Source: Telmatactis stephensoni
Taxonomy: Eukaryota; Cnidaria; Anthozoa; Actiniaria; Isophelliidae
Length of the DNA: 64,000 nucleotides
NCBI GenBank assembly: GCA_029948255.1
Contig: JALIZF010001918.1
Location: 248,001-312,000 of the forward strand
Reading direction: 5' to 3'
Position 1 is the stretch's first letter. Each line of letters begins with the position of its first letter. The position numbers were made by a program, and so were the translations under genes. Below the pieces are notes generated by a model. The model saw only the letters and a program-made list of their open reading frames with translations. It did not search any database and had not been told where the DNA came from. Of this stretch, positions 1-11,038 are shown piece by piece.

Positions 1-1350
1 ATGAAAAACTAAATGTCATAAAACGCACGATTTTTAATTTTGTCTTTTAAAGTGTCAATGAAGCGGAAATTTTTGTGGGAGTTTTTGTGTTTCTATTAAA
101 AAATTACCGTCTGAATTACAAGACTTCAAAATATGAGACGTTTGGAGTTAGAATTGACTATTTTATACGCTCTCGAAGCTGTGCCATCTTAACAATGATG
201 ACGCCATTTTGGTTGCAGAACATCAATATTGATGGTAGTAAGAATGGCATGTTAAGAAATGAAAAAAATGTTTTCTTCCTCTAAAATAATCATCACTGCC
301 AATAATTAAATGTGCGTTAACAACCTTTTGGTAACAAGATGACTTTTCTTCAAGGTATTATCAACGAAATTGGAGAAATTCCTGATTTTTGTAGGCAAAT
401 GGCACAACTTTAAGGGTTTGTAAAATTCTCACTTTCTAATCCAAGACATCTCAATTAAACTTTGGGCTCAAGTTTTTCAAACAATAAGTTCATGACTACG
501 TTAAAATGATTTTCGCTTCATAGGCTACATTGTCAGCAAAACAGTTATTTTGATGAAAAGTTTATTTCTTTCTATTTTAATATGTTCTATTTTCATTCAA
601 AATACATATATTAAATTTTGACCATATTTTCATTAGAATTTTTTTCATCAAAACATCTTCGTTTTATGCTTCTCTTAATACTTCTCTCCTATTCTGATTA
701 ATCCCAGCGTGCACTGTTTATAGAGAACAGAATATTAAATATAAAGAACGATTAACAAGCATAAGAGTAGGCGTAGCCGAGTGCGACTCTAGTTTAAGAT
801 TTCTTTATATTTTCTCTCGTGCGTCTATAACGCCATGGGCGCGCAGCTTTCTGTTGTCTAACTGATAAAAAAGTGCACCAAGCGTGCAATTTTATGGTTA
901 TAGGCTTCAATACGGATTCAGTTGTTGAAGAAATAGAAAAGACGTGTGCACATTCAGTGTACGCTGGGATTTAACAGAATTTTTGTTTGTTTGTTTCAAT
1001 TCATTCGTTCCGGCTTGAACTTGAGCTTGAAGAAGCCACTCAAGTTCGTTTGAATCTATTGTTTTTGTTGAGAAAATGTTTTCAAGAGTATGGATATAGA
1101 TTATATTATTTATATATAGGTCTATATTCATCCATTCTCCATTCATGACGTTTTCAAATTTTTTGTATTCTGTGAAAAGCATTCAACTGCGTATGGGTCT
1201 TAGTTGATCTTAAACTTACACTTTAGGGCAGTTCGAATTAAAAGGTATTTTACTTACGAGTACATGGAACTTTTTCGGGATTCAAAACGCTCTATATGTA
1301 CAACACCAAGAAAACTGATTACAAAATAAACGAAAAGAAAAAATATATTT
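1..1350. other. Intergenic DNA, no gene seen
   Basis: AT-rich sequence with only short open frames that show no recognisable domain. Around 765-850 a short piece resembles the centre of the foldback element at 1355-1562 (shared core gcgtagccgagtg). I see no exon, RNA gene or clear promoter here. Confidence 0.6.
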
Positions 1351-1354
1351 AAGC

Positions 1355-1562
1355 AATATGAAACGCGTGCGCATGTTTCTGTACTGTGATATAAACACGA
1401 TGGAAGATGTAGAGCAAGAGAAAAGCAAGCTTAGGAACACGAGGCGTAGCCGAGTGTTTCTCTTGCTTTTCGAGTCAAATATTTTCGACGTTTTTGTGCG
1501 AGCCATGTCTCTGTCCTCTGATATAAACATGGTAGCCAGCCAATCAGCGCGCGCGTTATATC
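1355..1562. mobile_element. Foldback MITE, copy 1 of a local family
   Basis: The left end (AATATGAAACGCG) is followed by a block ending in gatgtagagcaagagaaaag, then a core aacacgaggcgtagccgagtg, then a diverged inverted copy of the left arm ending near 1562. The same layout recurs at 14483-14664, and a left-arm-only piece lies at 12756-12813. The arms contain stop-free stretches that look like small proteins on both strands, but these are repeat-derived and not genes. Confidence 0.65.
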
Positions 1563-1689
1563 TCAAATTATTATATACATAATATATAAAGACTGGCTTC
1601 CTCGTTTAAACCATCATTCTGTTCATACACCTCAACAAACTCGTACGAGGGACTTCATGCCTACGCGACTAGCTCGAAAAGGAATATAT

Positions 1690-2060
1690 GGGTAGTTACA
1701 ACGTCACTCTCTGTTTTGGCTTCAAAATCAATGAAAATTGAAAATGATTTGAAACTCAGTGAAACCTATGTATACGGCACTAATAATCACCATGAAGCAA
1801 TATTTTCTTCACATCCAAAAGAGACGAATAAAATTGTCAAGGCTTTTAGTATTTAAACTGTGAGTAAATGACGTCATTATGACGTCATTTACTCAACCCT
1901 TTTGTTCTTTTGAGTTTTAAACCAAAATTTCTCTGTGACAATGAGCTAGTACAATGTAGATTCTTTTGTCGGAGATTAGAGTTATTTTACTATATTAATC
2001 TTCATATAGAAATAGTTTCCAATTTTCACCGACTTTCATCCAAGTGGGCCTAATTTAAAA
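1690..2060. repeat. Dispersed repeat, copy A
   Basis: This stretch aligns by eye with 4190-4695. Shared blocks include aattgtcaag, gagtaaatga..tcatttactcaaccct, tctctgtg..aatgag and the end block caagtgggcct. It contains the perfect palindrome at 1862-1894. The element type is unknown, and no coding capacity is seen. Confidence 0.55.
1862..1894. repeat. Perfect palindrome with two CRE-type sites
   Basis: Two 16-bp arms (GAGTAAATGACGTCAT and its exact complement) surround a single T. Each arm holds TGACGTCA, the consensus CREB/ATF site. The related copy near 4320-4340 has a collapsed version without the CRE sequence. Confidence 0.7.
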
Positions 2061-2355
2061 CATCAAGAACATTGAATAGCAAATTTTTTGACCAACAACA
2101 GGACTTAAAACTTATGTAACTAAAAATTATCACTGTGATACAAAATAAAAACCGTAGTATTAGTAAGCGAAAGAAAAGGGCACACAATATTATTAGAGGA
2201 AAAAATTACCGAGATAACGCGTAATGCCATGCACTGGTGTATCTGTTGCCTCTAAGCCGACCTATCTACTTTATAATACACCAATAGAAGGCTATCAAAA
2301 ATACAGCAATTTCAATTTGTTTATTAAATCTGATTCCAAGACTTTAACAGCTGTT

Positions 2356-2523
2356 AGGGGCGGATTTAGGGGGGTGGGGTCGGGGGTGCGCACTCGCTTT
2401 CGAGACAATTTTGAGTCCTTTTCTTCTCGAAACTTTTTCCAAAAAAATCTTCTAAATTCTCTAGACAATTTACAATTTCTATAACACTTCACCCCTCTTG
2501 AAGGATCCTGGATTCGTCTCTGC
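2356..2523. mobile_element. MITE of the CAGGGGCGGATC terminal-repeat family (degenerate)
   Basis: It begins with TAGGGGCGGATTTAGGGG and ends with the degenerate inverted end CCTGGATTCGTCTCTG. Better-preserved copies in this window are at 13827-13978, 15319-16925 and 40031-40178. It lies directly downstream of the GPCR gene's stop codon. Confidence 0.5.
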
Positions 2524-2556
2524 TTCATTTCCAGAAAAACAGTTTCCTTTTCACTC

Positions 2557-3505
2557 CTAAGACGTACAGTACGACAAGCGAATGGACATGATTAGTGGGT
2601 TGACCAACGACTGAAGATGAGCCAACATTAAGCCAATAGGCTGTGCCGTGTACTTGAAATCACCAGTGACGTCTTTTCCTTTAGTGGCTTCTATGGCCGC
2701 AGATATGATCAAGGGAAAATAGAAGAGAATGGATGCAAGGACTAACAGACCCATGGTAAAGGTACGCTTGTACTCCTGAAGTCGGTCATGTTGTTCTTCC
2801 TGTTGTACTGCTGCTTGTTGAACAGCGATGGTTCTTCGATGGCGGTAGGCGATGAATTGCACTTTCGTAGTGCAGAATACCACCACTGTAACAAGTGCAC
2901 ACAGTATTATATACACTGGGGCTTTCCGAAATTGACCAAGTTTCTCCGCCCAAATTCTTGACAACACAACAGCAGTGGGAATAGTTACACAGATGATTCG
3001 GGTGGGCGGCCATGATCTTCTTGCTTACGAAATTTCTCCTGTAGTAGTTCGGGTGTACTACAGCAAAGTACCTTTCAACGCTTGTCATCATCAAGCCACA
3101 CAACGTTAGAGAACCTAATGTCATGGCGGACAGCGCGTAAACGGTAAACATTTGACACTGCGAAGAACATCCCCTTAAGAGACATTCCTGGTACCAAACA
3201 TGAAGTGGTTGTAATATCAACCCTGTTAGCATATCCGTCACAGCCAGTGCGGCTAGCAAGAGGTTATAACTGACTGATCGAAGATTTTCATTTTCCAACA
3301 CCGTCCATATCACCAACAAGTTAATGATCACTGTTGGTAGAGCGGCGACGCTGTTGACGACACTGACAAATATCAATGCTGGTTTAACAGAATCTGGGAT
3401 GTTTGTGCTGTTGTTGATTTGGGTAGTTGGTATTATTAGACAAGTAGTCATAGTGATATCGATAATATGACTCGGCGACCGTCTGACTGTTTTGTAATAC
3501 AACAA
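2557..3505 (-). CDS. Class A (rhodopsin-like) GPCR, frame-broken
   Basis: The product is a seven-helix plasma membrane receptor of unknown ligand. The first frame (from 3505; a better-placed start may be the Met at 3451) encodes an N-terminus with N-glycosylation sites (NNST), TM1 to TM3 and the ERY form of the DRY motif (VERYFAVVHP). Near 3001 the reading frame shifts by one base in a C run. The next frame continues without loss through TM4 (IICVTIPTAVVLS), TM5, a long charged loop 3, TM6 and TM7, which carries NPLIM in place of NPxxY. The protein stops almost at once after TM7, so the cytoplasmic tail is nearly absent. Such intron-poor receptors are numerous in anthozoans. Because both halves remain well conserved, a sequencing indel and a young pseudogene are both possible. 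Confidence 0.75.
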
Positions 3506-3509
3506 CTGT

Positions 3510-4189
3510 TAACTTGTTTGTGGCACAGGTTTCGTAACTATCTAAAAACCTTTGACTCGATTTGACTTGCAAAAATTGAAAACGTGAAGAGCGTGTTGAA
3601 ATTAGGCATGTGCATTTTTAAAGGACCATGTGGAAAGCATCTGGCTAATTGTTTGTGGATTTGATACCCAAAATTGTTCCAAAACGCTTTTTTCAGTTCT
3701 TTTACATTCGTTTATTGAAAATGTTTAATTTCACATACTGAAGTTAATTGTTAGTGACATTTCTGATCATTATATGGTACACGTTAAATGTTTCTACTTT
3801 ATAAATAATAAAGAAATAACAAAATAATTAGGACAACTGCGTCTCATTATTAGCCAGTTACAAGAATCGTATGCAGGTGCAAATAATATCGTGGGCTTAA
3901 TGATACATACATGTTTGTCTTGCCAGACCAATGCAGTGGCTTCGTTCACAATGGCTACTATTGCGCTATGTACATAGCCAAGTCTAAGATAAAGAGCACT
4001 TACGATCATCGCTTTGTTAACAATTAACAGTGTAAATGACGCACTTAAATGGTGAAAAGCCTCTTGAGTTTTCTTCATTTCTTTGTATGTTTTTACCTTT
4101 AGAGGGTTTCAACTTCTTCATTCGTCACTAAGCTTTAAAATAGCGACCGTCATCACTCTTGTGCGTTTTTCTGATTAAGGGGTACTTGG
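3510..4189. other. Intergenic DNA, upstream of the GPCR
   Basis: No domain-bearing frame is visible. This should contain the receptor's promoter, but I cannot point to a convincing TATA box or start site. Confidence 0.45.
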
Positions 4190-4695
4190 ATCAAAATAAA
4201 TTAAAATTGGAAAGACCTATTTAAAACCATCTGTCCAATTCTCAATAATCACCATAAGCAATATTTTGTTTACATTCAAGGTGAATGAAAATTGTCAAGT
4301 ATTTTAGCATTCAAATTATGAGTAAATGAAATCATTTACTCAACCCTATTGCTCTTTCAGATTTGTATACTTGTGTGTGTATACTTGCCTTAGTGTTTTA
4401 TTTTTCTGTGAATTTTTTTTTGTCATTTTCTGTCTTTGTCAAAAACTTGGTTATATATTTATTTTGTAGATAATTCAACTTTATTTATTTCAACGTGTAA
4501 ATCTATATGTTATTAATGGCAAATAAAAAAATGTCAAATGTCAAATTTTAGATCAAAAACTTTCTCTGTGGTAATGAGTTGGAAATGCAGATTTTTTGTC
4601 AAAGAGTATCTTGCTATCAAGTTATATTCATCTTGAGATATCTAAAATCAGTTTCCAAATTTTATCGATTTTCATTCAAGTGGGCCTTTAAGCGA
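4190..4695. repeat. Dispersed repeat, copy B
   Basis: This is a direct-orientation relative of 1690-2060, with the same order of conserved blocks and the same end block (caagtgggcct). An AT-rich insert near 4370-4545 separates two of the blocks. Function and element class are unknown. Confidence 0.5.
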
Positions 4696-4699
4696 GACT

Positions 4700-7600
4700 C
4701 GGTCTAGTTTGATCCCCAGTGACCTAGAGATCAACAGTGGAAGGCCGGGAGCGGTGCTCGTAAATACTCACAACCCATAATGCATTTCGATCTTATTTTG
4801 AATGCGCGCGGGGTATTCAATACTTCAGCACGATACAACACTTTTTCCGGTATAGCTGTAAAAAAATGTTTTTGGGAGAAAAAATATTTTCATTACCCTG
4901 CGACCAGTGTCGCCTTTCTGATCTTATTTTTATTTTTTGTAGAGGAATATTTTTTCCGTCACCGGAGACTGAATATTTTTATGAATATTATAAATATTTT
5001 TCTTATAAAAACACTTCTTTTTCATTATTACTTTAAGTGACTCGTAACCAGGAAAACCAATGCAGAAATTTACACTTACAATTATTATCTCCTCAACTGG
5101 TGGCAAGCTTCTATCGAACTTATTTCGGTTGAGGGATTCTCAGTTCGATACGGTGTGAAGGTATCGACTTATACAATGTCTAGACCACCTACATCCAAAG
5201 ATCGATATCCCCAGGGAAGAATAGGTCTGGAATTGACTGGTCAGGAAGGTGTTTTAAGGTCGGTGTTCAGTTATATAAGGAGTGTTGAGTTCATTTATAC
5301 ACTCTAAAGATGGCGAAATTACTTAAAGAAAGCTTTATTAGTGGAAAACTGAATATAAGGAGTGTCAGTACTTAATTGTAGGTCCTGATCAAAACCAGAC
5401 ACTGATAATCCACAGTAGGTTGGATAATGTTGATGAACAAAACAAATTACATCATAAAACTCACCATAGCACCATAACAAATCACCATAAAATCCGACCA
5501 CAAACTGGATAAAGGAATTGATGCGATTAAGGCAAAAACACTATAAAACCACAGCCAATGATAAAACTGATAGTCCTCTCTTAAAACTCTAAAGGTTTTT
5601 AGGCAAGAATCTTAGTTCTGAGACAGATTATGCAAAGCTTGCTTAATGCTAAGGTTTTGGCAACGTCAAGTGATTAAACCGATTCACAAGGAGTATAAAG
5701 ACTTGACGATAAAAGATTAGGGGATCAGAATGAATGAACGTAATGCATTGAATTTTTTAAGCATTTTTAAGCAGTAAAGACTGAAGTTCAATGATGAAAA
5801 AATAAGAAAGATTCTGATAATTCAGACACTAAACATACAGTGAAGATAAATTTGAAATATGCAGCGCCAGCCTTGAGAAATTATAAACAAAAACAACGGG
5901 ATTATTTTGAGGGGTTTAAATGTGGTTTTTATTGACGATAACTACACCAAACGATCTATATCAACGTCATTACGTGATTATCGTAAATAGGGGACGTTAA
6001 TGATACAACTACGTAGATCACTTTGGTTTATGTCGTAATCCTGATGTAGATTTTTGACATTCTTTGTAGTGATATCGTGCAGGTAAGATTTAATGTATTC
6101 TTTATGAGGTTTATATTCTTGAATTGACTCCAGCAAGCATTCTGTCTAAACACAGACAACAAACGAGGCGGCAAACACGACGGTTTGTACAAATATAGCA
6201 TTCTAGACTCATCTGCTGTTCATCGTCAAATTATTAGAAGCAAAACTCGAATCTGACAGCAAACGACAACGAAAGCCTAAAGAGCTCAAAACAGGTTTGT
6301 TTGTTTTGGTTTTTCGTCATTTTAGACTCATTCAACGTTTGATTTAGACGCTGACATGTAGTGTTATCACTGCCAAATTTCAGTTCAGTTCGGACTTGAA
6401 GCGCAGTAATACGTTTATCGTGTTGTCCCGAATATATTCGATAATTTTCGAAGTTGGTGAATTTTGAAGTTTAAATACCTTGTCAATGGTGAAAAAGTGA
6501 CGATTTTCCAACGATTTTATAGCACACAATATTCCTATATACAATAATTATATATCTTCTCTTGTATTCAATATACTATTTTAAAGCCGGAAATATACAT
6601 TGGTACTCGGTTTCGCTTTGATTATTCTATCCCGATTAATTTTTTGGTTTTAACATCTCAAAAAGAATTTTGACCGCATTGGGAATACATATGCCAACTC
6701 ACAAAAAATCCAAGTGTTGGCATCATAATTTTCAATTTAATTCAGCGATTTCAAATGAATCTTCCTGGACCTATTCGTCTTTGAAAGTCATGTTCATTAA
6801 AACTGAAAACAAATATTTCTAGTTCATCGAATCTCTTCGCATTTTGTAAATCGAGCAATTATGGAAAACTTAGAATATCAACTGAAATTCAGTGAGGAAA
6901 ACTGATCATCTAAGTATCAGGAGAATGAAATATTTTGTGTCTACAACTACATTATTGGACTTTTTGTCGCTATTAACAAAATGGAAAAAGAATTGCTTGT
7001 GACGAAAATGCATTTCAGTATTCGGTCGAGCATTCATACTTTTCAACTCGATCGATCATCACTGTATTCAAAAAGGTACAAGTGTAAGTATATATATAGA
7101 TGTGAGTGCATTATAAGGTTTTTAATATGAAAATGCCTTTCATACAATCCACATTTGCACGCTGCTTAAAGACTATATGTTTGGCTTCTCGCTGACTGTG
7201 CACGCAGCTCCAAAAAAGTGCCGTCTTCGCTGGTTATCGCAGCTAGCTGTTGGCGACGAAGGAAATTAATTAATCTGACAACGATATCTTACTAATTTCA
7301 CTGGGATGTTTTGTGCAAATTATATATTGTGACATCGATATATCAGCTGCCAGTATAATAATCATTTAATTTTTTGCTCAAAAACAACTTTAATATCGTT
7401 ACACAGTCTGTATAATCATATACATCAATAGATTTTGAAACAGTTTATATTTTCGTTGTACGTGCTTGAAAGGATAATCAATTGCAAAAAAGGGAGGTGA
7501 ATTTATATCAGCAAAAGGAGTTCGTCAATTCGGCAACTTTTATCAATCCAAATGACTCCTGTTTGTATTACTAAATACATCAAAATTATTTCAAATGGGA

Positions 7601-9230
7601 AATGCGCTTTATTCGCAAATTGAAAATACGTTTCGGAACTTCCTAAGAAATAAGGCATCTCTATAGCAACGAATTATATTAGGTGTTTTATACGTCATGT
7701 GATTGATGCTCGCTTGTTGCGCTGCAGGATATGGAGGTAAAAACGTGCACAGAATATAAAACGCACGGGTAATCTGACAAAACAACGCCAATGTATTATA
7801 AATATACCTTTAATTCAAGACGAAGGCACTGTTTGAAATAAAAATTAATAAGCTCTTTAGAATTGGTCGGAATGAAACAAGAAGTGCAAACAAAAATATG
7901 TATAAGAAAATATATGATGCTAAGACAGTGATGAAATACGATCGCTTCGCAACAATTAAGGAGTGCCTCAAGGCTCGATCTTACGACTGATCTTTATCCT
8001 TCTCAGTTACAAATGATATGATCTGGACCTTAGAGAAAAACGTCTGCGCATGCGTGCTTATTGCGATGTTTTCGTAAGAAATGTGTGAGTTTTAGCTTGA
8101 AATGAAATGCTCGTGTTCTCGGTGTAAACATAAAATTTCTCTTTTGTGAGACAAAGATACTGCATTAATGAAGACATTATGTGAATACTGGCCCTAAGTT
8201 TCAAGAATTGACGTCAAGTTTTGACATTTTGTGAACCACTGTTGAAGCCAAGAGTAAAAGCGAAATTTTCATAGGTTTACAAAGCACAAGATGTGAATAC
8301 GAGCATGCGCAGACCGCGTTTTTCAATAGTGTCTGTGTTCTGTGTTATAACTGATAAGTGTCGTAATGCTTATCAAGAGGAAACAAACACTTCAGAATTG
8401 GGAAAACTACATCTAATACAATATGACCTCAAGTACGATTGAAATAAAACGATACGAGGTCACGAAAATATTTTGACTATGAAGTCTAATATATTGGGCT
8501 ACTTAAATGTTCGGTCGATATTAAGCGTCTACGTGTAAACCTTTCAAGCTCAACAGCTAAACGAGAGAAATAAGACGGAAACAAGATTCTGTCATTCGAT
8601 ATCTAATCGCGTTGCTATCTATTAGTTCCGAGTAAACGCCGACACAAGCATGACTTTGATACGACATAAGCACGACTTTGATACGACACAAGCACGACTT
8701 CGATACGATACAATACTGAGCGAGCACGGATAGAGCTCATGTGTTGCGTAGTTGCAAAGTTTCTTCATAAGCTCTCAAAACAATAGCTAAGAGACGCTTC
8801 CAATTTGCCATGTTCTCGACTTAGAAATTTTGTAACATAAAAATCAGGAAATTAAAAGCTTCCATAAAAAGAGAATCATATAGAAACATATATTAAAGAA
8901 ACAAATAAGATTATGGTAGCGTTTGAAGTTAGGGTATATTTTCATGTTTCAGCCAGTGAGGAGGAACAATACTAGACATTAAAATACTAGACATATTCAG
9001 CGCCTTTCCTTGCCATTTGCTTGCTTAGTTCTTTCTCAGAGGAACAGATTCGTCTGTAGAAGCGAGGGAGGTCGGAGAAATTTCCTGGATGAACAGAACT
9101 AAAGCAGACCTAAAATCGATCGAGAGAAAGGAGCCGGGCTGAGAATATTAATTATAATGAAACCTCCCTTAAGCGAAATTGTCAAACCTATAAAAAGTGG
9201 TTGTTCAAGGGCGGTGGTCTCAATTAAAGT
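4700..9230. other. Long gene-free stretch
   Basis: I found no exon with a recognisable domain on either strand across these 4.5 kb, only short AT-rich frames. The one structured piece is the tandem repeat at 8645-8712. Poorly conserved non-coding RNA or untranslated exons could be missed. Confidence 0.5.
8645..8712. repeat. About 22-bp tandem repeat, three copies
   Basis: Three imperfect units read roughly acaagcacgactttgatacg, differing at a few bases. It is too short for a typical satellite and no gene is adjacent. Confidence 0.6.
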
Positions 9231-9234
9231 GACT

Positions 9235-9975
9235 TAATAATAATAATAATAACTTTATTAAATCTCATGGCAGAATTGAATCATTATTAACTGAATTGCG
9301 GGAAAATACGAGATAAAATACAACAATATTTAAATATAAGTACAACGGTAAGATAATATTAATAGATTTGTTTAGAGAGCACATCATCTAGGTACTTCAA
9401 AGTCACAAACTGGCTCAGTCTCTCTGTCTTGGTGTTAACTGGATTACAGTTACTATTTCCAGATCTTACATTATATCCGTGGTGGTTAATGTTTCGAGGT
9501 TGATTCAAAATAGCCTTAATTGGGCTGACATCCTTATTTTTCTAACAAAATCAGTGCAAATATTTACTCTTCTCTGATATAAAGGAAAGAGGTTGGCTTC
9601 TTCAAGACAGCTGGTGTAACAAGAGTACTCAGATCTGAATATTATCTTTAATGCTCTTTGCAATTGTTGCACGGATTCGATCTCATCCCTGAGGTACGAT
9701 GGCAGTGAGGCCCAAACGGGGACAGCATACTCCATGACCGGTCTGATAAGGCTGCAATACACTTCAATTAGATCGATGGTACTATAACCAGCTTTGCGCA
9801 GCTGGCGGAAAGTATATAACCGTTTAGATGTTCTCTTAGTGATGTATGCACAGTGCGTTGACCACTTAAGATAACTACTAAGATAGACAGAAGTTTGAAT
9901 GACTTGACAGACTCTATAGGGCACCCCTCGATGAACAACGTTGACTGTATAGGAAGGCGGTACTGCAGTGGACGC
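9235..9975 (-). pseudogene. 5'-truncated non-LTR retrotransposon, C-terminal reverse-transcriptase end
   Basis: A minus-strand frame at 9505-9924 encodes the part after the catalytic core of a LINE reverse transcriptase. It has the block LKWSTHCAYITKRTSKRLY, then RQLRKAG, then LIRPVMEYAVPVW, an arrangement typical of jockey/CR1/L2-like elements. The catalytic palm motif is missing, so the copy is dead on arrival. Downstream on the minus strand comes an untranslated tail that ends in a (TTA)n run at 9235-9254, the usual 3' end for this kind of element. The upper boundary near 9975 is approximate. The exact clade was not determined. Confidence 0.8.
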
Positions 9976-9989
9976 AGAAGTGGTCGCAG

Positions 9990-11030
9990 ATCGAGGAGGT
10001 ACGAAGGGTTACGAGAAGATCGCGATTGATTGTATCACTGAATATGTACTAAAATTGTCCTGTGTTAGCTCTACATTAAATCTAAACAAAACTAATTGAA
10101 TGGACTATTAGGATGTTTATTTTAGTAACGTCGATAACCCTATCTTTAGCAATTAACAGTTCACTACATTTATCTTGCCTCTAGGCCTACAATTTCATTA
10201 AGACATGCTAATAGGCCTTTGATATCATTGATGCATAGAGATAGACGAAGCACAAACGACTAATAGTTTTCAATATCATAATCAATTTTGTATACAAAAC
10301 AACTCATATCTGGCTGCACTGAATAGAGGCACGAACGTTAGTCGTTCGCTCGGTTCCGAGTCACCTGAGGAAATTCAAACCATAGACGCCACTTTGGTAA
10401 GACATAGTAGATATGAAATCATCTTCTCAAAGCAATTTCAACTAACTTTTCAAACCATCTAATGTCATGCATGATAGTTTGGCTATATTAAACACCCCCT
10501 GCCGAGTCTTTGTATTGGAGAGTTTTTTTAATAGTCACTAGGCCATTACGTACTGCCCACTGCATAAATTGATGCAATTTTGTAGAATTACGAAGAGCAA
10601 AGAGAGAGTTTGTTTTTGAGCTATCTTTTGCCTCCACTGAAACTGTCATTAGTGGCCAAAGCTCTTCAATTCGCTTCGTTCCTTTTCTTCAGCTTCATCA
10701 GGTAACATTGGAGCAAGAAAAACCGTCTTAACGACTGAACGACTCGTCACAAATTTTCAAAGTTGCAACTAGAAATTATTTACTCAGAACTGTTATAGAA
10801 TTTCATGTTTTTCCTTCGTCTTTTGAATATATTCTAGATTACGACACCATTGACTTAATTACAACCGACTGGAGAATATTTTTTGTTCGAGTAAATTGAA
10901 TATTACAAATATCCACAAAGCAGCAATTAACTAATTACTTAGAAGTGTACTAATAATACTAATAGTATTTGATTGCATATTTCAGAGAAATTGATCATTT
11001 TGGGTCCAAGAAGTCAAAGGGGAATCTACA
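9990..11030. other. Intergenic DNA upstream of RERG-like gene 1
   Basis: No domain-bearing frame is present. The stretch must include the 5' untranslated region and promoter of the gene starting at 11039, but no clear core promoter motif is visible. Confidence 0.45.
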
Positions 11031-11038
11031 GTCTTTAA

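Noticed and set aside
1282..1582. Two small genes on opposite strands
   Set aside because: The same peptides recur at 14461-14775, because both frames lie in copies of one foldback element.
9505..9924. Active retrotransposon gene
   Set aside because: Only the part after the catalytic palm of the reverse transcriptase is present, so it is a 5'-truncated remnant.
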